64,000 nucleotides of DNA from Desmodus rotundus. Lineage: Eukaryota > Chordata > Mammalia > Chiroptera > Phyllostomidae. Positions 11,350 through 24,202 of the stretch are shown here, one piece after another (positions within the stretch are counted from its first letter, which is position 1; the number at the start of each line of letters is the position of its first letter). Both the position numbers and the translations under genes were made by a program. Below the pieces are notes generated by a model. That model was not told where the DNA came from. It searched no databases and saw nothing but the letters and a program-made list of their open reading frames with translations. The DNA lies in the NCBI RefSeq assembly GCF_022682495.2, contig NC_071391.1:123547896-123611895 (forward strand), read 5' to 3'.

Positions 11350-14300
11350 TATATTACGATGTCATGATAGAACTCCACAGTGAATTTGTAAGATATAATA
11401 ATGCATTATAATACCTGGATTAAAACTGACCAAAATATAGAAACCTTATAAACTAATTTCTGTGAGAAGTAGCAATTGTGATAATTATGCTTTAAAATTT
11501 TTATAACAGAATGGAAGAAATAATGGTAACATATTAGAAAAAATGGGTTGTTATATAAAAAACAAGAAAAATTCAGTTTAAAATGAAGTTTAATAAAGCT
11601 TTCACTGACAGTTTTTATTTTGTATCACATTCGTTTAATATAAGGATGTTTTATAGTTGGGTCTGCATACTAGGTGCAATATTCAGTTATACTATTTTGA
11701 ATTTAACACAGAGAAATATAAAAATCCGTTGTCACGTATATATGTTGTATGAAAAGAAAAATGTACAGATTATTTTGCAATATCTAGATGCTGTTGAATC
11801 AGACTGTTCCAAAAGTGTTTAATTATTAATTATCAACAGCTCACTGCTAATTTTTTCTAGCAACTAAAAAGCTCTATTTATCTTCATTTTGAAGTGTTTT
11901 GGATTTTGAGTATTGAGAGCCTTACTTTACTAGTTGAGCAATATTTTAGTTTTGTTTCTCTCTATTCCAGCCGAATACTTCAGTGAGATCTAAATTCAGC
12001 TTTACTATCTCCTTTGTAAATGCTTAAGATTGAACAAACTGGAGGAGAAAATGGAAGAGAAGAAAATGGTGATGAGTTCACTTGTGATCGTAAATGCAGA
12101 CTGTGCCAGAGGTCGTGACAGGTCTTTGCTAGTTACCTTTTTTGAGGTTTTCTGCAGCTCTTGCAAAGAGCTGCAGGAAGTAGTGTGTGTGTGTGGTTGG
12201 GGGGGGGTCCAGTCTGAGGCTATAAGTGATGTTAGAGAACTTTAAAAAATAATAAAATTGAAAGTTGACCTACTCTGATTATTACCACGTGACAGCAATC
12301 TTTAAAAATGCCAGCGATAAAGTATTTCTCCCTATGGGGGTAGACCACCCCGCCCATGACCCTCGGGACACCACTAGTTTCCAGTGTACTAAAAAAAAAA
12401 ATGGAGGGAGTGCCAAAACAAGGTTGTAAAAATTGTGGAATATTTTAAATGTCTTTATTTAATAATTATTTTAATGTAAAAGTCAACCTAATTGAGCTAT
12501 TCACAAGGTAATTGCATATCATTAAACATGTTAATTCACGGTGCACCATGATGGATGTCCTTCGGTCCTGCTAGCGTATCTCTTGTGACCGTACATCTGA
12601 CCTCTTTTTGATGTTCTTTGTGACTGTGAGGCAGGACCCTACCCTTACTTGCTGCTCTGCTTGTACCCATTCCACCCCCTAAACCAGAATGGGAACCTGG
12701 AGAATAAACATTATTTGAAACTATCAACAAATTTGTAACAAAATCTTGGAGAGCATGAAATTCAGAAAATGTTTCTTTTTTTAAGAAATAAATTAAATAG
12801 CCAGACTTAGTTTAACTAACATTGATTCATCTTTTCCCCCCAGATTTACTGATATATAATTGATTCATCTTAAGTCCAGATTCCAGCTGACCAACTTTTT
12901 GAAATACGATGCACTAGTTAGTGGTTTGAGTACTACAGATGTGTGACCATTATCACTGGATTTTAATCACATTCTATTGGTCATTTGATTTTGAAAGACG
13001 GAGAGAAAAAGGCAGGGATTAAACATGAACTTCAGAGATGCTACATGAGGAATAATGAAGTCATGTTTTATAAAGCATTACAGACCTTGTTTGTCTGCAG
13101 AATGCTGGCATGTGAGAATAAAAACGTGCGAAAAATGTGAGAATTCACCAGTATCTTCTAACAAGTTTGAAATATTTACAGAAACAGATCATACTTGAAA
13201 ATAAAGCTTAGACTATTGTTGAGTTATTTTTTCTTAAAATCATCAGCTTTCATAAACTCAAATTGTATTTTTTTTATTTTCCTATTTTTTCATAGTCAGT
13301 ACTTCTGACCAACATGGACAATAGTAATCTGTCAAGTTTCTGAAGTGCTCTAAGTTTCTCAACTCCTTTTATTTCTAAATAAAAATAAAAATGTAAAAAA
13401 TGTTTTAGAAATTAAATGCTGATCATGATAAGCAGTGTAACCAAGGTGTTTTGCATCTCGAAGTGTATTTGCGTAGCTAACTTGACTGAGGGTTTGCCCT
13501 CACTGATGAGCTATTGGGATAATATACCTTGATGTATCCTCCTTGGACCCAAAGTCATTGGGTTGGGCTTGTGGGTTGGCTGTGCTTCTCCACCTGGTCC
13601 CGTCTTTAATGCCCATCAGTGATGATGTTAACTATTTATCTGTGCAAAAAATAGGATACAGTTCTTTACAGAGTACATAAAGGGATAGGCTTTCCTTTAA
13701 GGCATTTGTACCTACTTTAAGGATTTATTGTAGCAGAACATGCTTCTTTCATTTTATTTATTAGTGCCAAGGTATCTGACCTTTTGGGGACATACAATAT
13801 CTTATTTTTTGCTATATTAAATAATGGTCAATGGAAAAATTGCTTTTATTCCTAAATAAGTTACAGATAAGGACTTTAGAAGAAAGTCGCCTATACCAGG
13901 GACCTTAGACTTAAGAAACAAATTATCTTTGGGCAAATACTGTGCATTTAAAAACAAAGTAACAAGGCTTGTTTTTGTTTTTAAGTTTTAGCTCTGAACT
14001 CTTCCAGTCCTGTTTACAAACCCGTTCTTTCTGTCTTTTGTATCTAAACAACTCAAGAGTATGCACTCTGGTTTTTATTTGTTTTGCAAAGCACTAATCA
14101 AACAAACAATGGAGGGTAAAAATAATTTATTCGATAATAATGATTTTTGCTTTTTGTTGATGTTCTTCTTGATGAGAGTTTTCCTAAGGCAAATGGATGC
14201 GGACACTTCGACCACCTGATTTTTGCTGCTGCCATTGACTTTGCCTTTTTGAAGTGAGACTAAGCCTTTGACAGCTCTTTCTTTGGTGATTCATAGAAGA

Positions 14301-15344
14301 AAAAGCCTTCAGGAGAAAAATAATTGTGCTTGATTTGAAGGGGTAGCTAAATTTCTTTGTTGTTTGTTTTTTGGAATTGTGTTAAAGAAAATTGTGAAAT
14401 TGTAATGGCTGAGTGCATATTTTTGAAGGTTTTGACTTTGTGTATTTCCTTCCTCCAACCCCCTCCACCCCGCCCCCCACGCACAAGCAAACCAGTAACT
14501 GTTAACCCTAATTTATTTTTACTCTTCAAGTGACATTACTTTTAACTGGCTACATTTGGATAATAAAAGCCAAAGATTTTAAACCACTTAGTAATTTGGT
14601 TTCATTTTTAACACAAATAACACCTTTTCATCCATTTTATATAAACTTCAAACAACATATGTTTTAACTTACTGCCAAATAAGAAGAAATGTGTTACATT
14701 AAAGTACATGTTGTTTGCTTGCGCATTTGGAAATACCATTCATTTTATAGCAATTTTGAGTTATTTTTCTGTCACTTTGTATTCCTATTCAAAGAGACAC
14801 ACAGAAACCCTCACTCAAAACAACTCCCTTAGGGTTTGCTCCCGGATGGCAGCAGGCACGCACAGGAGGCCCCGTATCCAACACGCTCAGGCCGTGGGCA
14901 TGTCGACTCTTGGTGACTTGTGTTTATTATTATCCTTTGAATTGTGTCCTCTTGAAATTCTGTGAGTGGTATTTTAATATATTTCTTTTATGTTTGGGTG
15001 AGCAAAGGAGCGATGCCACCTCACTTGTTCTTTCCTTCCCTCTGTTGATGTAAAAATTCGAGACTAGGATTTGGTCCAAATTCTAAAAATGCATGTTGCC
15101 AAAGGATAATGCGTACAGAATGTGAAACGGTAGCAGCATAAAAGACTAGGAGATAGAAATGGGAACTTCTTCAGCGTTAAGATGCCCTTCAAAGTGTGAG
15201 ATTGTTTCTCACTTAATGAAGTGAAACAAATATTAGAGAAATTCAGAGCCAAATCGATTTTGTTGTGTTCTTGTTCTTATGTTGGAGGACGAGGGACACT
15301 TAGGTTGAGAATTCTGAGGAATAAAGGAATAAGCAGGTATAGAA
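11350..15344. other. AT-rich unique sequence
   Basis: No transposon recognised with confidence. Near 12,024 a short frame begins MLKIEQTGGENGREENGDEF and continues with a Cys-rich end before TGA at about 12,119; it is 32 codons long and may be chance. A C-rich run at 14,455-14,485 and a CpG-bearing segment near 14,190 are the only other compositional features. Confidence 0.4.
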
Positions 15345-15425
15345 ACTAATACCTGTTTTGCCTCTAATTAGCTGTGTGACCTTGGGCAAGCCATTATATT
15401 ATCTGAGCCAGGTTCTCTCTAGCTG
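15345..15425 (+). repeat. MIR SINE fragment
   Basis: 'agctgtgtgaccttgggcaa' is the MIR core domain. It is followed by degraded 'tatctgagcc' and lost tail. Ancient mammalian SINE. Confidence 0.8.
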
Positions 15426-17674
15426 TACAAGTTCAAGTTCTGGTGTGACCACCAAAATGGGTGAGGAGCCGTACAGGGTGGTGTGGGAAGCTCAAGATGC
15501 CAGAGGAATGAGATGCCTAAGAAGGTGCCTCCAGTTTAGTGTTATTGGGTAGCATAAGAAACTTTGGGAAAAGATTATTAAAAATAGTTGATTATATAGA
15601 TGCTTCATCTTGTTTTTCTTTACATCCCTTGTAAACTGCAACAAATTCAATGTAGCAGTCATCAGCAAAAGGGTAGGGAAAATATTTTTCTCAAAGAAAA
15701 ACCATCACACCTGTTATGTTGATGCGTGTACCACTATATATATATATATTTTTTTTTTACAGTGGTTTCTGTATTTTCCTACAATTTGGAAAGTTTGATA
15801 GAGAGTTATTTGAACTTCGTCTAGTGTTCTTCCGCAGATATTATACGGCAAGCTCTGTCTGGAAAGGGTGCGAGGTGACCAGTTTGCCAGTTTGTTCTCC
15901 ACACTGCCTACTTGTCTCTCATCTATATTTAAAGCAATTGAAATCATCATAGAATAGGATATAGAGGAATAATAGAAAATAGCTCTTCAGGACCTTCCTT
16001 GTTCTAAGACAATAGGCAACGAAAGGTTAAAACGGATTACTTCGTGCAGAAATAGGTAAATATTTTAGAAGTCCTTTTCCTTTAGCACTTTAAATTGTAT
16101 CAGGAAAATGTGGTTTCTTCTAAAGAATATGGATTAGAGTTACATATAACATACTAATTAGTAAAATAGTAGGACCTCTTAGTACACTATATTATTATGC
16201 ACAATAATATATTAGTATACTAATAGGACAAGGAGGCTCCTTGACAACAGATTAGGCTTAGATGTAATTTACAATTGGTAAATGAGAAAATTTTGAAACA
16301 TTCCCAGGAGCTTTGTCTGACCTACCGCATGTCCCACCCCGGCTGAGGCCAGAGCGCCTCTGCGGAGCTCTTGCAGGCAATGAATGGTCTACACGCTGCT
16401 GGGTGCGCATCAGGACCAGCACAAATAATACTGCACCAGCAACTCAGCAAAGTCTTCTTCCCTCTTGCACTCACAATAAGGCCTTGGTTGTACTGGGCCA
16501 TAACCACGTTTATAATTTTTAAAATATCAAAGCATTTGAAGTTTTTCTGTTATGAAAGTCCTTACTACAATTTCACACTATCCTTATGTTGACTGACCTA
16601 AAGATTTGACTATTAATTTAACCAGCATTATTACACTTATCCTCTAGAATAAATCAAAACTCTTTACATGAATTGGTTCCTTACTGCCCTGTAGCAATAA
16701 AGAGTACTCGGCAGTTATGTTTTTCAGACGCTATTGGACATTATCATCGATACTCGAAGAGAAGAACAGCTGTTGTCTAGTGAGTGAGGGTTAAGGGTAA
16801 ATACTCCCTGTGGCTCAGAGAAACACAGGCCCCCTGCTTTATTATGTATCTGTAAGTAGAGCTCAGTAGAAAGGATGGTTAGATTTCATGTCTGTTTTGT
16901 AGAGTGAGGACAACATTTCTCACTTTGGGCTAGCACAGCTTTCAGAACCCACCTTTGCAGGGGACTCGGACATGGCCATCTGCCCTGCTGGCACCCAGTA
17001 AATGTTAGCTGATGATGAGAGATGAGTATTCTTGCTTTTCAGTTCTGCACATGAGACAACCAAGTCTTTTAGGTACAGTTAATTAATATCTGGTCATCTT
17101 CTACATTCCTAAAGGAATATGACTTTGAATCATCTCTCCATCATCTTAGATAAATTTGTGGTCACCGATGTAGTTGTCCCAGTTTTGGACTTGGGAAATG
17201 ACATTTAATAATGGTACCCCATGGTGATAGAAATGCTAAGTTCTACTGGCCATTTAAGTGTAATGTGCAGGCTCCGGGGGACTCCAATGTGCTTAGTAAC
17301 GCGAGTGAGATCTTGGTGCCCTGAACGTGTTATTTGTTTGCGTTACTAGTGCAATAGTGGACTTAGACAGTAAGTGTCTAAGCCTTTGGCTGGACTTATC
17401 CGCTAGCCAAATCATTCTAGCCATTTTTGGTTTGGAGTTTTTTAAATGGTAAAGGGGATAATATCTCCATTTACTATTTATGGATGCAGTATATATTTTT
17501 ATGATTCCTATGTTTAAAGTGAGAAATACAATTTTAAAGACTTCAAAGTAAATTAGAAAAATGGTTTCATACATCTTCAAAAATTATGGTTTTTGATTTT
17601 ATTGGCTGGTTATTTCACTTCAGTTATTATTGGGGATGTTGACTACACATTTGTTTCACCAGAAATACTTTGTC
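15426..17674. other. AT-rich unique sequence
   Basis: No element recognised apart from a (TA)n tract followed by a T-run at 15,736-15,760. Small AT palindromes occur around 16,190-16,225. Confidence 0.45.
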
Positions 17675-17738
17675 TCTGTTTATTTTTATAATCATAAAAA
17701 TAAGATTTTTCCTTTTTATGATTATAAAAATAAACAGA
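17675..17738. repeat. Perfect 26-bp inverted repeat (hairpin)
   Basis: The arm 17675-17700 is the exact reverse complement of 17713-17738; the spacer (taagatttttcc) is 12 nt. The stem is almost all A/T. It could be a palindrome made by template switching, a remnant of a palindromic MITE, or a hairpin RNA precursor. No TSD or family signature decides between these. Confidence 0.9.
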
Positions 17739-18482
17739 ATAATGGCTACTGTAAATTTTTCATAGATGGAAAAGGAAATGGTATAGTATTCGGCAAGGGT
17801 GGAGCAAAGTAGTTGGGGTAAGAAATAAAAAGTGGATGTGTACCGCTCAATGTGTGGAATGGGGTGGATTCAGGGAATTCATGCTCTAAAGTTTAATTTT
17901 TAACACAGTTTGCCCCATGTTGGCACGACAAAATGTAAGAGAGAGAGAGCGTAACAAAGACCCACTTGTGTGGAGAAAAACAACAAAAAACCGCAAGCAG
18001 ACATGTTTGTCTAAATGCAGAAAAAGAAATACCTGATAGCTGCACACCAAAATTATTATGAACAGCAGCTACCTCTCGGGATCAAGGCTTTATAACCAGA
18101 GGGACTTTTTAAATGTATATACCTATATATTATTTGAATTCATTTTGAAAAGCATGCACATTCCTATAATTAAAAAAAATAAGGAAACAAGCAAAAATGA
18201 GAAAGTCAGAGACACAGACGGCGAGAGACTCTTAAGGGCTATAGGGAGCAAGGGAATGGCAGAATGCTGAAGACTGTGGGCGTCAGAACTGGGCCCTGAC
18301 TCAGGCCATCGGGGCCCAGGCCAGTGGGGAGGGAGCGGGGGCCTGGTGGGAAAGGCAGCAGGAGTGCGATGGAGTAGGATTGGAAAGGCATTACAGAGAT
18401 AACTTGAAATACAGACATCATGGTCATGGACTGTCTTAGGACTTAAGAATTTTGTAAGAGTTTTACCCTGGGAAGCCCTTGG
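17739..18482. other. Unannotated sequence
   Basis: Nothing recognised. The minus-strand 125-codon open frame at 18,123-18,500 is proline/serine-rich and has no visible domain, so I treat it as chance. Confidence 0.4.
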
Positions 18483-18510
18483 GAATTTAAGGATGTGCAT
18501 CCTTAAATTC
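18483..18510. repeat. 28-bp near-perfect palindrome
   Basis: The two 13-bp arms (18483-18495 and 18498-18510) are exact reverse complements around a 2-nt centre. The first arm is gaatttaaggatg. Confidence 0.9.
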
Positions 18511-19740
18511 AGAGAGATCAGCCATAGTGAGCCTTTATTTATTGTTATTATTAATCAGAAAATGAGCAATGCTTAGCCTATCTGGACAACTTCAGGACAA
18601 TGACATGACTTCAGGTTGCAGAATTGGCCCGGTTATATCAACATTCAGAAATATAGCTATTCATTTTCTTAGTTTTGGTGAGGGTATTTTTTAAATTGTC
18701 TGATATGAGGTTTGGCTCTTACCTCTAGAAATTGAAGTATAAGAAGCTGTCTTTTAGCCAGTGGAGTAGGTTGATTAGGCCTCTGCTAAACTAGACATCT
18801 GGAATTGCATCAATATATATAGACAGAAACACACATATGTGCATTCTCTACGTAAGGTTAAGATCTAGAAAGCTAAATATATTCCTCAGTATCACTTAGG
18901 GGATGTTCTGTCTTTTGTCGCATATCATTGGCAAAAACTGGCAGTTTTGTTAGCAGTGGTTTTGATGATAAAATCCTGTAATTCAAGAGGTTGGCTTATT
19001 CAGCCAAACAACTGTTACCTTGGGCAGTGCTGGACTAACTGTGAGGGGCCTGTTTTCTTGAGACCTGGAAAGCTGTTCTGTTTGCTAAACAAAGGAATTG
19101 TTGATGTCAGTGATTTAATTCCCCTTTTGGCTAAAGGCTGCTGAATGAAAACAGTGCTTATTTGGGAAGGAATCTGTTGCTAAGGCAACTGATATCTCCT
19201 TAATTATTGGCCAATATTCCCATATGAGATTGGTCTCTTTTGATTGTTGGAAATAACCAAATTATCCTGAGCGCTTTCAAGTCTCCAGTTTGGTTGTGAT
19301 GCTGGGCTGTGGGGGAAGGATTTCTCTCCGGTATACAGTCAGAAATATCTCATCTGGGTTGGCATGGCGAGGGCACTGTGTTTGGTGGTGGCGTATGTGT
19401 GTGTGTTGGGGGGGGTGTTAAAATGTAGATACCCACATCAAATTGGCACAGTCTCCTGTATTTGAAGAGATCTTATTACCTAAGACTAGTTGCAGTAATG
19501 AGATCAGTGACTCATGTTCAGTCTTTTTTAAAAAACTGAATTCTTTGCTATCTATAAGAAAATATGTTTAATCAGTCGTTTATCCTCAAGAATGGGCAGA
19601 TATAAGGAGAAACTTATAAGTACTCTTGAGTAATTATGCTAGCAAGGACAGTCTTCAGAGTGTCTGCGGCCATTTATGTGAAGTTCATTTTTTGAGTGTA
19701 TCTAGGGTACATATGTCGACCTTGAAGAATGACCTCTTTT
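18511..19740. other. Unannotated sequence
   Basis: No family or exon recognised. A GT-rich tract sits near 19,385-19,415. Confidence 0.45.
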
Positions 19741-19746
19741 TGCCTA

Positions 19747-20306
19747 CTGGGTTGTCCAAAAATTCTGTTTAGTTTTTTCCATAAAATAAAAGACACATTT
19801 TTCATTTTCACCAATAACTTTATTGATTTGGATATTTTGAGTATGTTGGCTGTCTCCCACGTAGAATAGCATTGATTTTCCTCAGTTATTGTCTCTATTT
19901 GATCACTGTCAACTTCAGCTGATCTATCCAACCATGGAGAAACGTCCAGTGAGACATCTGTAGCATGAAACTTCCTAAATGACGTCTGACACATTCAATC
20001 AGTGACAGCACCTTCTCCATACACTGCACAAAGCTTTTTCTTTTGCATTTCAGTTGAGTTTTACCCTTCTTGAAATAGTAAAGCATAATATGCCAAAAAT
20101 GTTGCATATTTTCTTCCATCTTCAATATTAAAATGGCTATGCAAAAATTCACCAATTTTGATAAGTTTCTTTTTAAATGCACGTTGATATGACAGCTTTC
20201 ACAATACAATCTGACAAAATTGTTTTGAGAGAAGTTAAAGACACCTAAAGACACTACCAGAGCCATCTTAAAGAAAAAAAACAAACGAAATTTTTGGCCA
20301 ACCCAA
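19747..20306 (-). mobile_element. Internally deleted mariner (Tc1/mariner) element
   Basis: TA dinucleotides flank the element (19745-19746 and 20307-20308). Its terminal inverted repeats, ctgggttgtcc and ttgggttggcc at the outer ends, match at 27 of 34 positions and resemble the 'ttgggttggccaaaaa' mariners known from several mammals. On the minus strand, two overlapping frames retain the N-terminal DNA-binding part of the transposase (for example SDQIETITEENQCYS) and then jump to its extreme C terminus (ILWKKLNRIFGQPS). The central DDE/D catalytic region is missing, so the 560-bp copy, against roughly 1.3 kb for complete mariners, is nonautonomous. At least one frameshift is visible between the frames. 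Confidence 0.88.
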
Positions 20307-20308
20307 TA

Positions 20309-21878
20309 CTTTGAAGGATCATGTAAAAGACTTATGGTTTCTTATCTCTCAGCAGTGTAGTTGTTTGATCATTTAAAATTAATTGAAGCTTTGACTATGG
20401 CCTGGTTCAAGTTCTAGTGTATTCATATTATATTTACTTCATAATTATTCTCTTCTAGTGTGAAGGACATACTAAGAAATCAGTGCAATTCTTACAAAGT
20501 GGGAGTTTCTCTTTACAGTTTTATTGTATGTCTTTTAAAGTCTCGTTGTAGATCATAGAGACCACAGGTTATTTCATGTCCTTGCAACAAAGTGGAAACT
20601 CACCACACTGTCCCCTGGCGCATTGTCCCCTGGTGAGCACTGACGAAGTTTTCCTAGGGCTACTCGGAGGCATCCCAGGTCTTCTTGCTGAGTGGACGTG
20701 AGGTTCTGAAATGTGAGTGTCTGTGATTTCTGTGCTGTGGGACCATCTGGATTTTGCAGGGGTTTCATGTGAAGGCTTTTGGCACAATAGTCCTGGGTAA
20801 AATCTGCTTTTCAATTCTTTTGGATGTTTATAGTTCTTACTCAAGATTAGTCTTTCCCTGTGTCATTCTTAGGGATGACGTTGGTTTTACACGTTGGGTT
20901 GAATGGAATCTGAAAAGCTGGCACTATGTATTGAAACAATACTTGAGTTGGATTTCATGTACATATTTATTAGCTATCCTAGACTTTCAAAGCTTCACTC
21001 TTCATTTTAAATACCCACATAAGTAAATACAAATAAGATTCACTTGATGAAACCATTAAAACACATGAACATACACACTGGCCTGTAACACTGTTGATTA
21101 AAACATAAGTACAAAGCCACAGGTTTTAAGTAGCTGCTTTCCCTACATGGGTCTTCAGTATCATTAGTCTAGTTCTCACACGTGAGTTTTGTGGTACTTT
21201 CTCAAGTTCTCTCATCTAAGGCTATAAATATAAGCATACACATAAATAAAAGATACATTTTGAATTAGCCTTTAAAAATTTTTTTGAGCTGGTATTATGT
21301 AAAATATGTTGACATCTGAAATATCAGACATTTTCTTTGAAAAGTATTTTTGTGCTTTATTTTTCCATTCTATAATACTTAGAAATTTTTCAAAGGTACT
21401 TTCTTTTAGTTATCTGTCTCATTAGATTACTCTTTCTGGATTATTGTAGGCCAAAATAAAGTTTTCCAAGACTGTAAAAGAAAATTGATTCTGTATGTTG
21501 ATTGGACAATAAAAGCTTGACCTGTGTTATTGTGTATGTTAAATTCTGTGCATATCTATCCATTTGTTTTGTCATATAATAGTCAATTCCATTTTGTAAC
21601 AGAAATATGGCATTTCGCCACTTTCTCAAGTTCATTGAAGATCAAAGTTGTAGGAAATATATTATTAGCATTTTCTTAGCTTTTAAAAAACATATATATG
21701 TTGTATTTTCTTAGGACTTGTACTTATCACTTTCAACTTGCATAATATAGTCAATGTGAATTGATTTTATATACATATTTATGACAAATCTCAATCTTTA
21801 TGTACATATATATAACAATGTTCTTTTCATTTATGCAAAGGTAGTTGGGATTTTTTCAGTTTAAATCTAGTTAATTCT
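20309..21878. other. AT-rich unique sequence
   Basis: Nothing recognised. The 20,570-20,760 part is less AT-rich and carries minus-strand open frames of up to 91 codons, without a recognisable domain. Confidence 0.4.
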
Positions 21879-22313
21879 TCAGCTGGCATGTTTACAACCA
21901 TGTGTCGTATCTTCCTTTTGAGAAGGCTTTGATGCTCTATTACTACGGGACACTTCTATTGGGTGAGATAAAACTGTTGACTGTGTTATGCCTGTGAGCC
22001 CCAGAGAATGTAAAAGAACAAAAGGGAAATGTTCCATCACCCTTCTGAAAGGCTCCACCGAAGTGCTACATGTTTCTGTAGAATCTACAACTGTGATTTG
22101 GAGCAGGAGTAAGGAAAGAGTCTTTTCAAGTTTGTTTTCTATCCTCTGGTGCATATAGCACATCCTATTCCAACTTCCTTGATTTCTTCTCCAATTGGTA
22201 GCATAACTTCTACGTAAGCTGTAGCTCAACCAAGACTTGGACAAATTCAAACACTGCTTATACTCAGGGATATTTTTAAGGCACAGTTCAGATGTCTGCA
22301 TTAGATCATGCAT
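21879..22313 (-). CDS. Unidentified 144-codon open reading frame
   Basis: One of the longest open frames outside a recognised repeat. It starts with ATG at 22,313-22,311 and ends with TGA. The predicted product is basic, with Arg-rich stretches (for example SLRRSYATNWRRNQ) and a Ser/Lys-rich C terminus. No signal peptide, membrane helix or known domain was recognised. In this strand an AG preceded by 'tttctaatgc..atgatctaatgc' could serve as an acceptor just upstream, but no donor partner is evident. It may be a decayed processed gene copy, an exon, or chance. Confidence 0.15.
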   Translation of the reverse strand: MHDLMQTSELCLKNIPEYKQCLNLSKSWLSYSLRRSYATNWRRNQGSWNRMCYMHQRIENKLEKTLSLLLLQITVVDSTETCSTSVEPFRRVMEHFPFVLLHSLGLTGITQSTVLSHPIEVSRSNRASKPSQKEDTTHGCKHAS

Positions 22314-22890
22314 TAGAAAATGTAAAGGTTATAGAGAGCTTCCCTTGGCCAACATCATCAAATAGGCACACATTTATTTTTGATGTTTTCCAACTGCCCA
22401 GGCTTACCTCATCAACTGAATTGTGTTTTTCCTTCCGTCAGCCCTGCCCAGTGCTCTGGTGCATGACTGATGAGGACCCTTTTCTCTACGACCCCCCCAG
22501 CCTGCTTTCCTTCCTCTGTTCCCTTTCTGCATCCCCGCCTTTCTCACCTCCAATGTTCTTGCATCTTTTCCACTTCCTTTAAAATTAAAAATTGCCACTG
22601 CTTCATTTCAATCACTCTGTGTTTCATTCTTCTAAAAATTGGTTCCACACACTAATTATTGTCAAATTAATAATTGTTGATAATGTGTTACCCTTTTGCA
22701 GTTTGCCATGTTAACCAGAATTGTAACTTGCTCAGTTTTTTTTCGTAAAGAACCCTTCAAGTGTACTCCTTTGAAGGCTGGACTTTGATGGTTAAGATAC
22801 TATTTCAAGCAGTTTCATTAGGTATTTATTTTAAAGGAAAAGTACACTGACAACCTAGCATGCATATCCACTTTTAAGATTTAATAATTC
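22314..22890. other. Unannotated sequence
   Basis: Contains a pyrimidine-rich tract (about 22,495-22,580). No family recognised. Confidence 0.4.
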
Positions 22891-22895
22891 AAGTA

Positions 22896-23070
22896 TAGCA
22901 GGTCCTCAAAAAATGTGGGCTCATTCAATGTCATTTCATAACATCGATGAGATGCCACAGACACTTAACTCTTGTTTATATCAGTTGCCTGTGATAAAGT
23001 TGGTTTTGTTAGACATCGTTTTCCCACAGTTCCAAGAATTCAAAGATGGTGTTAAGTGAAGGACTTACTG
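22896..23070. mobile_element. Ancient DNA-transposon-like element with TA flanks
   Basis: Ends 'tagcaggtcctcaa' and, reversed, 'cagtaagtccttca' form imperfect inverted repeats next to TA dinucleotides (22894-22895 and 23071-23072). The interior 'gataaagttggttttgttag' followed by 'acatcgtttt' resembles a widespread old mammalian repeat that I cannot name with certainty. It has no reading frame. Confidence 0.5.
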
Positions 23071-23072
23071 TA

Positions 23073-23954
23073 TGAAATCTTGACCTTCTCTTAAAGGACA
23101 AGTGGTTTTAGGAGACAGAAGGCAATATTCAAAGATTATGATCCATAATAAAATATACTCTAGTTCCATATTCTTAGCCAATTAAGTGCTTACATTTTAA
23201 AGAGAAATGCTGTATATTGACAGGAACACAATTTGGGGAGATAGAATGCATGTCTATTTCTAGTCATTTACTTGGCTTTAGTCTCTGTGATGACGACCGC
23301 TGGTTTGCCCTGGGCTCTAGTTCTCTATCAGAGTTGTTTGGCGTATATTAGAGGTCATCTCTCGTTTGTTAAGACATGAAGGGGGAGTTTTATTCTGTTA
23401 GTGTATTGATCAACAATTTTTTCCAGATATTTATTTAACCCCTCCCTTGTTTGTGCTGTCCAGTTCGACCCAGGAGGAAGCAATTGAAGTACTTCCAATC
23501 TACCTTTTTGGAAACAAATCAATACTTGTAGGAGTGTGAGGAAAAGTAAGAATAAAGAAGATATAATATAGAATATAGATTTCTTTCTCATAAAACATTT
23601 ATGGTCTATTGGGAAATCAGGTTACTAATATGAAGTAACCTATTAGCAAGCCAGAGTAAGTTTAAATTATAAGATAAAAAGTTAACGGTATCAGGCATTA
23701 GAGAGAAAAGATAAATTGCAACAGGCTCTAGATGTCAGGGAAGATTTAGGCTGAACTCTGATGGGCAGGTGAAAGGAAGAGGATCTTTGAGACAGAAATG
23801 TTAAAATGCTGTCATCAGAATTCTCAGTCCAAAGGTGGCACATGCAACAAACTGAGAAAAAGAGGAAAAAAGATTATTAGCTTCTAGGTTTCCTCGTTAG
23901 TCTGCAGGAAGCCTGTCTACACCCAGTGACTAGCCCCTCCTATTTTCAAGCACT
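23073..23954. other. Unannotated sequence
   Basis: Nothing recognised. Confidence 0.45.
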
Positions 23955-24202
23955 CTGTCTTGGTCAGCTCTGGCTGCTACGACAGAATACCACGGATTGC
24001 GTGGCTTAAACTACAGGAACTTATTTCTCACAGTTCTGGAGGTTGGGAAGGCTGAGATCAAGGTGTGGGCAGGTTCAACCCCTGGTGAGTCCCACTTGCT
24101 GTTTCTTAGAGAGCTGTCTTCTCATTCTGCCCTGCCGCAGCTCTGCCTGGGTGTATGCACACGAAGAGAGAGAGGGACCTGGGGTCTCCGTCTCTTTCCC
24201 TC
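23955..24202 (-). repeat. MLT1-like LTR, first part
   Basis: 'tctggctgctacgacagaat', 'ttatttctcacagttctgga' and 'ggaaggctgagatcaaggt' are reverse-orientation MaLR/MLT1 LTR landmarks. The LTR is broken by an L1 scrap and continues at 24,482. Confidence 0.75.

Noticed and set aside
12024..12119. Short acidic, Cys-containing frame starting MLKIEQTGG
   Set aside because: Thirty-two codons with no clear splice sites or homologue that I can name.
18123..18500. 125-codon minus-strand frame with Pro-rich segment
   Set aside because: Composition follows a G-rich plus strand; ends in an AT-rich hydrophobic run with no family match.
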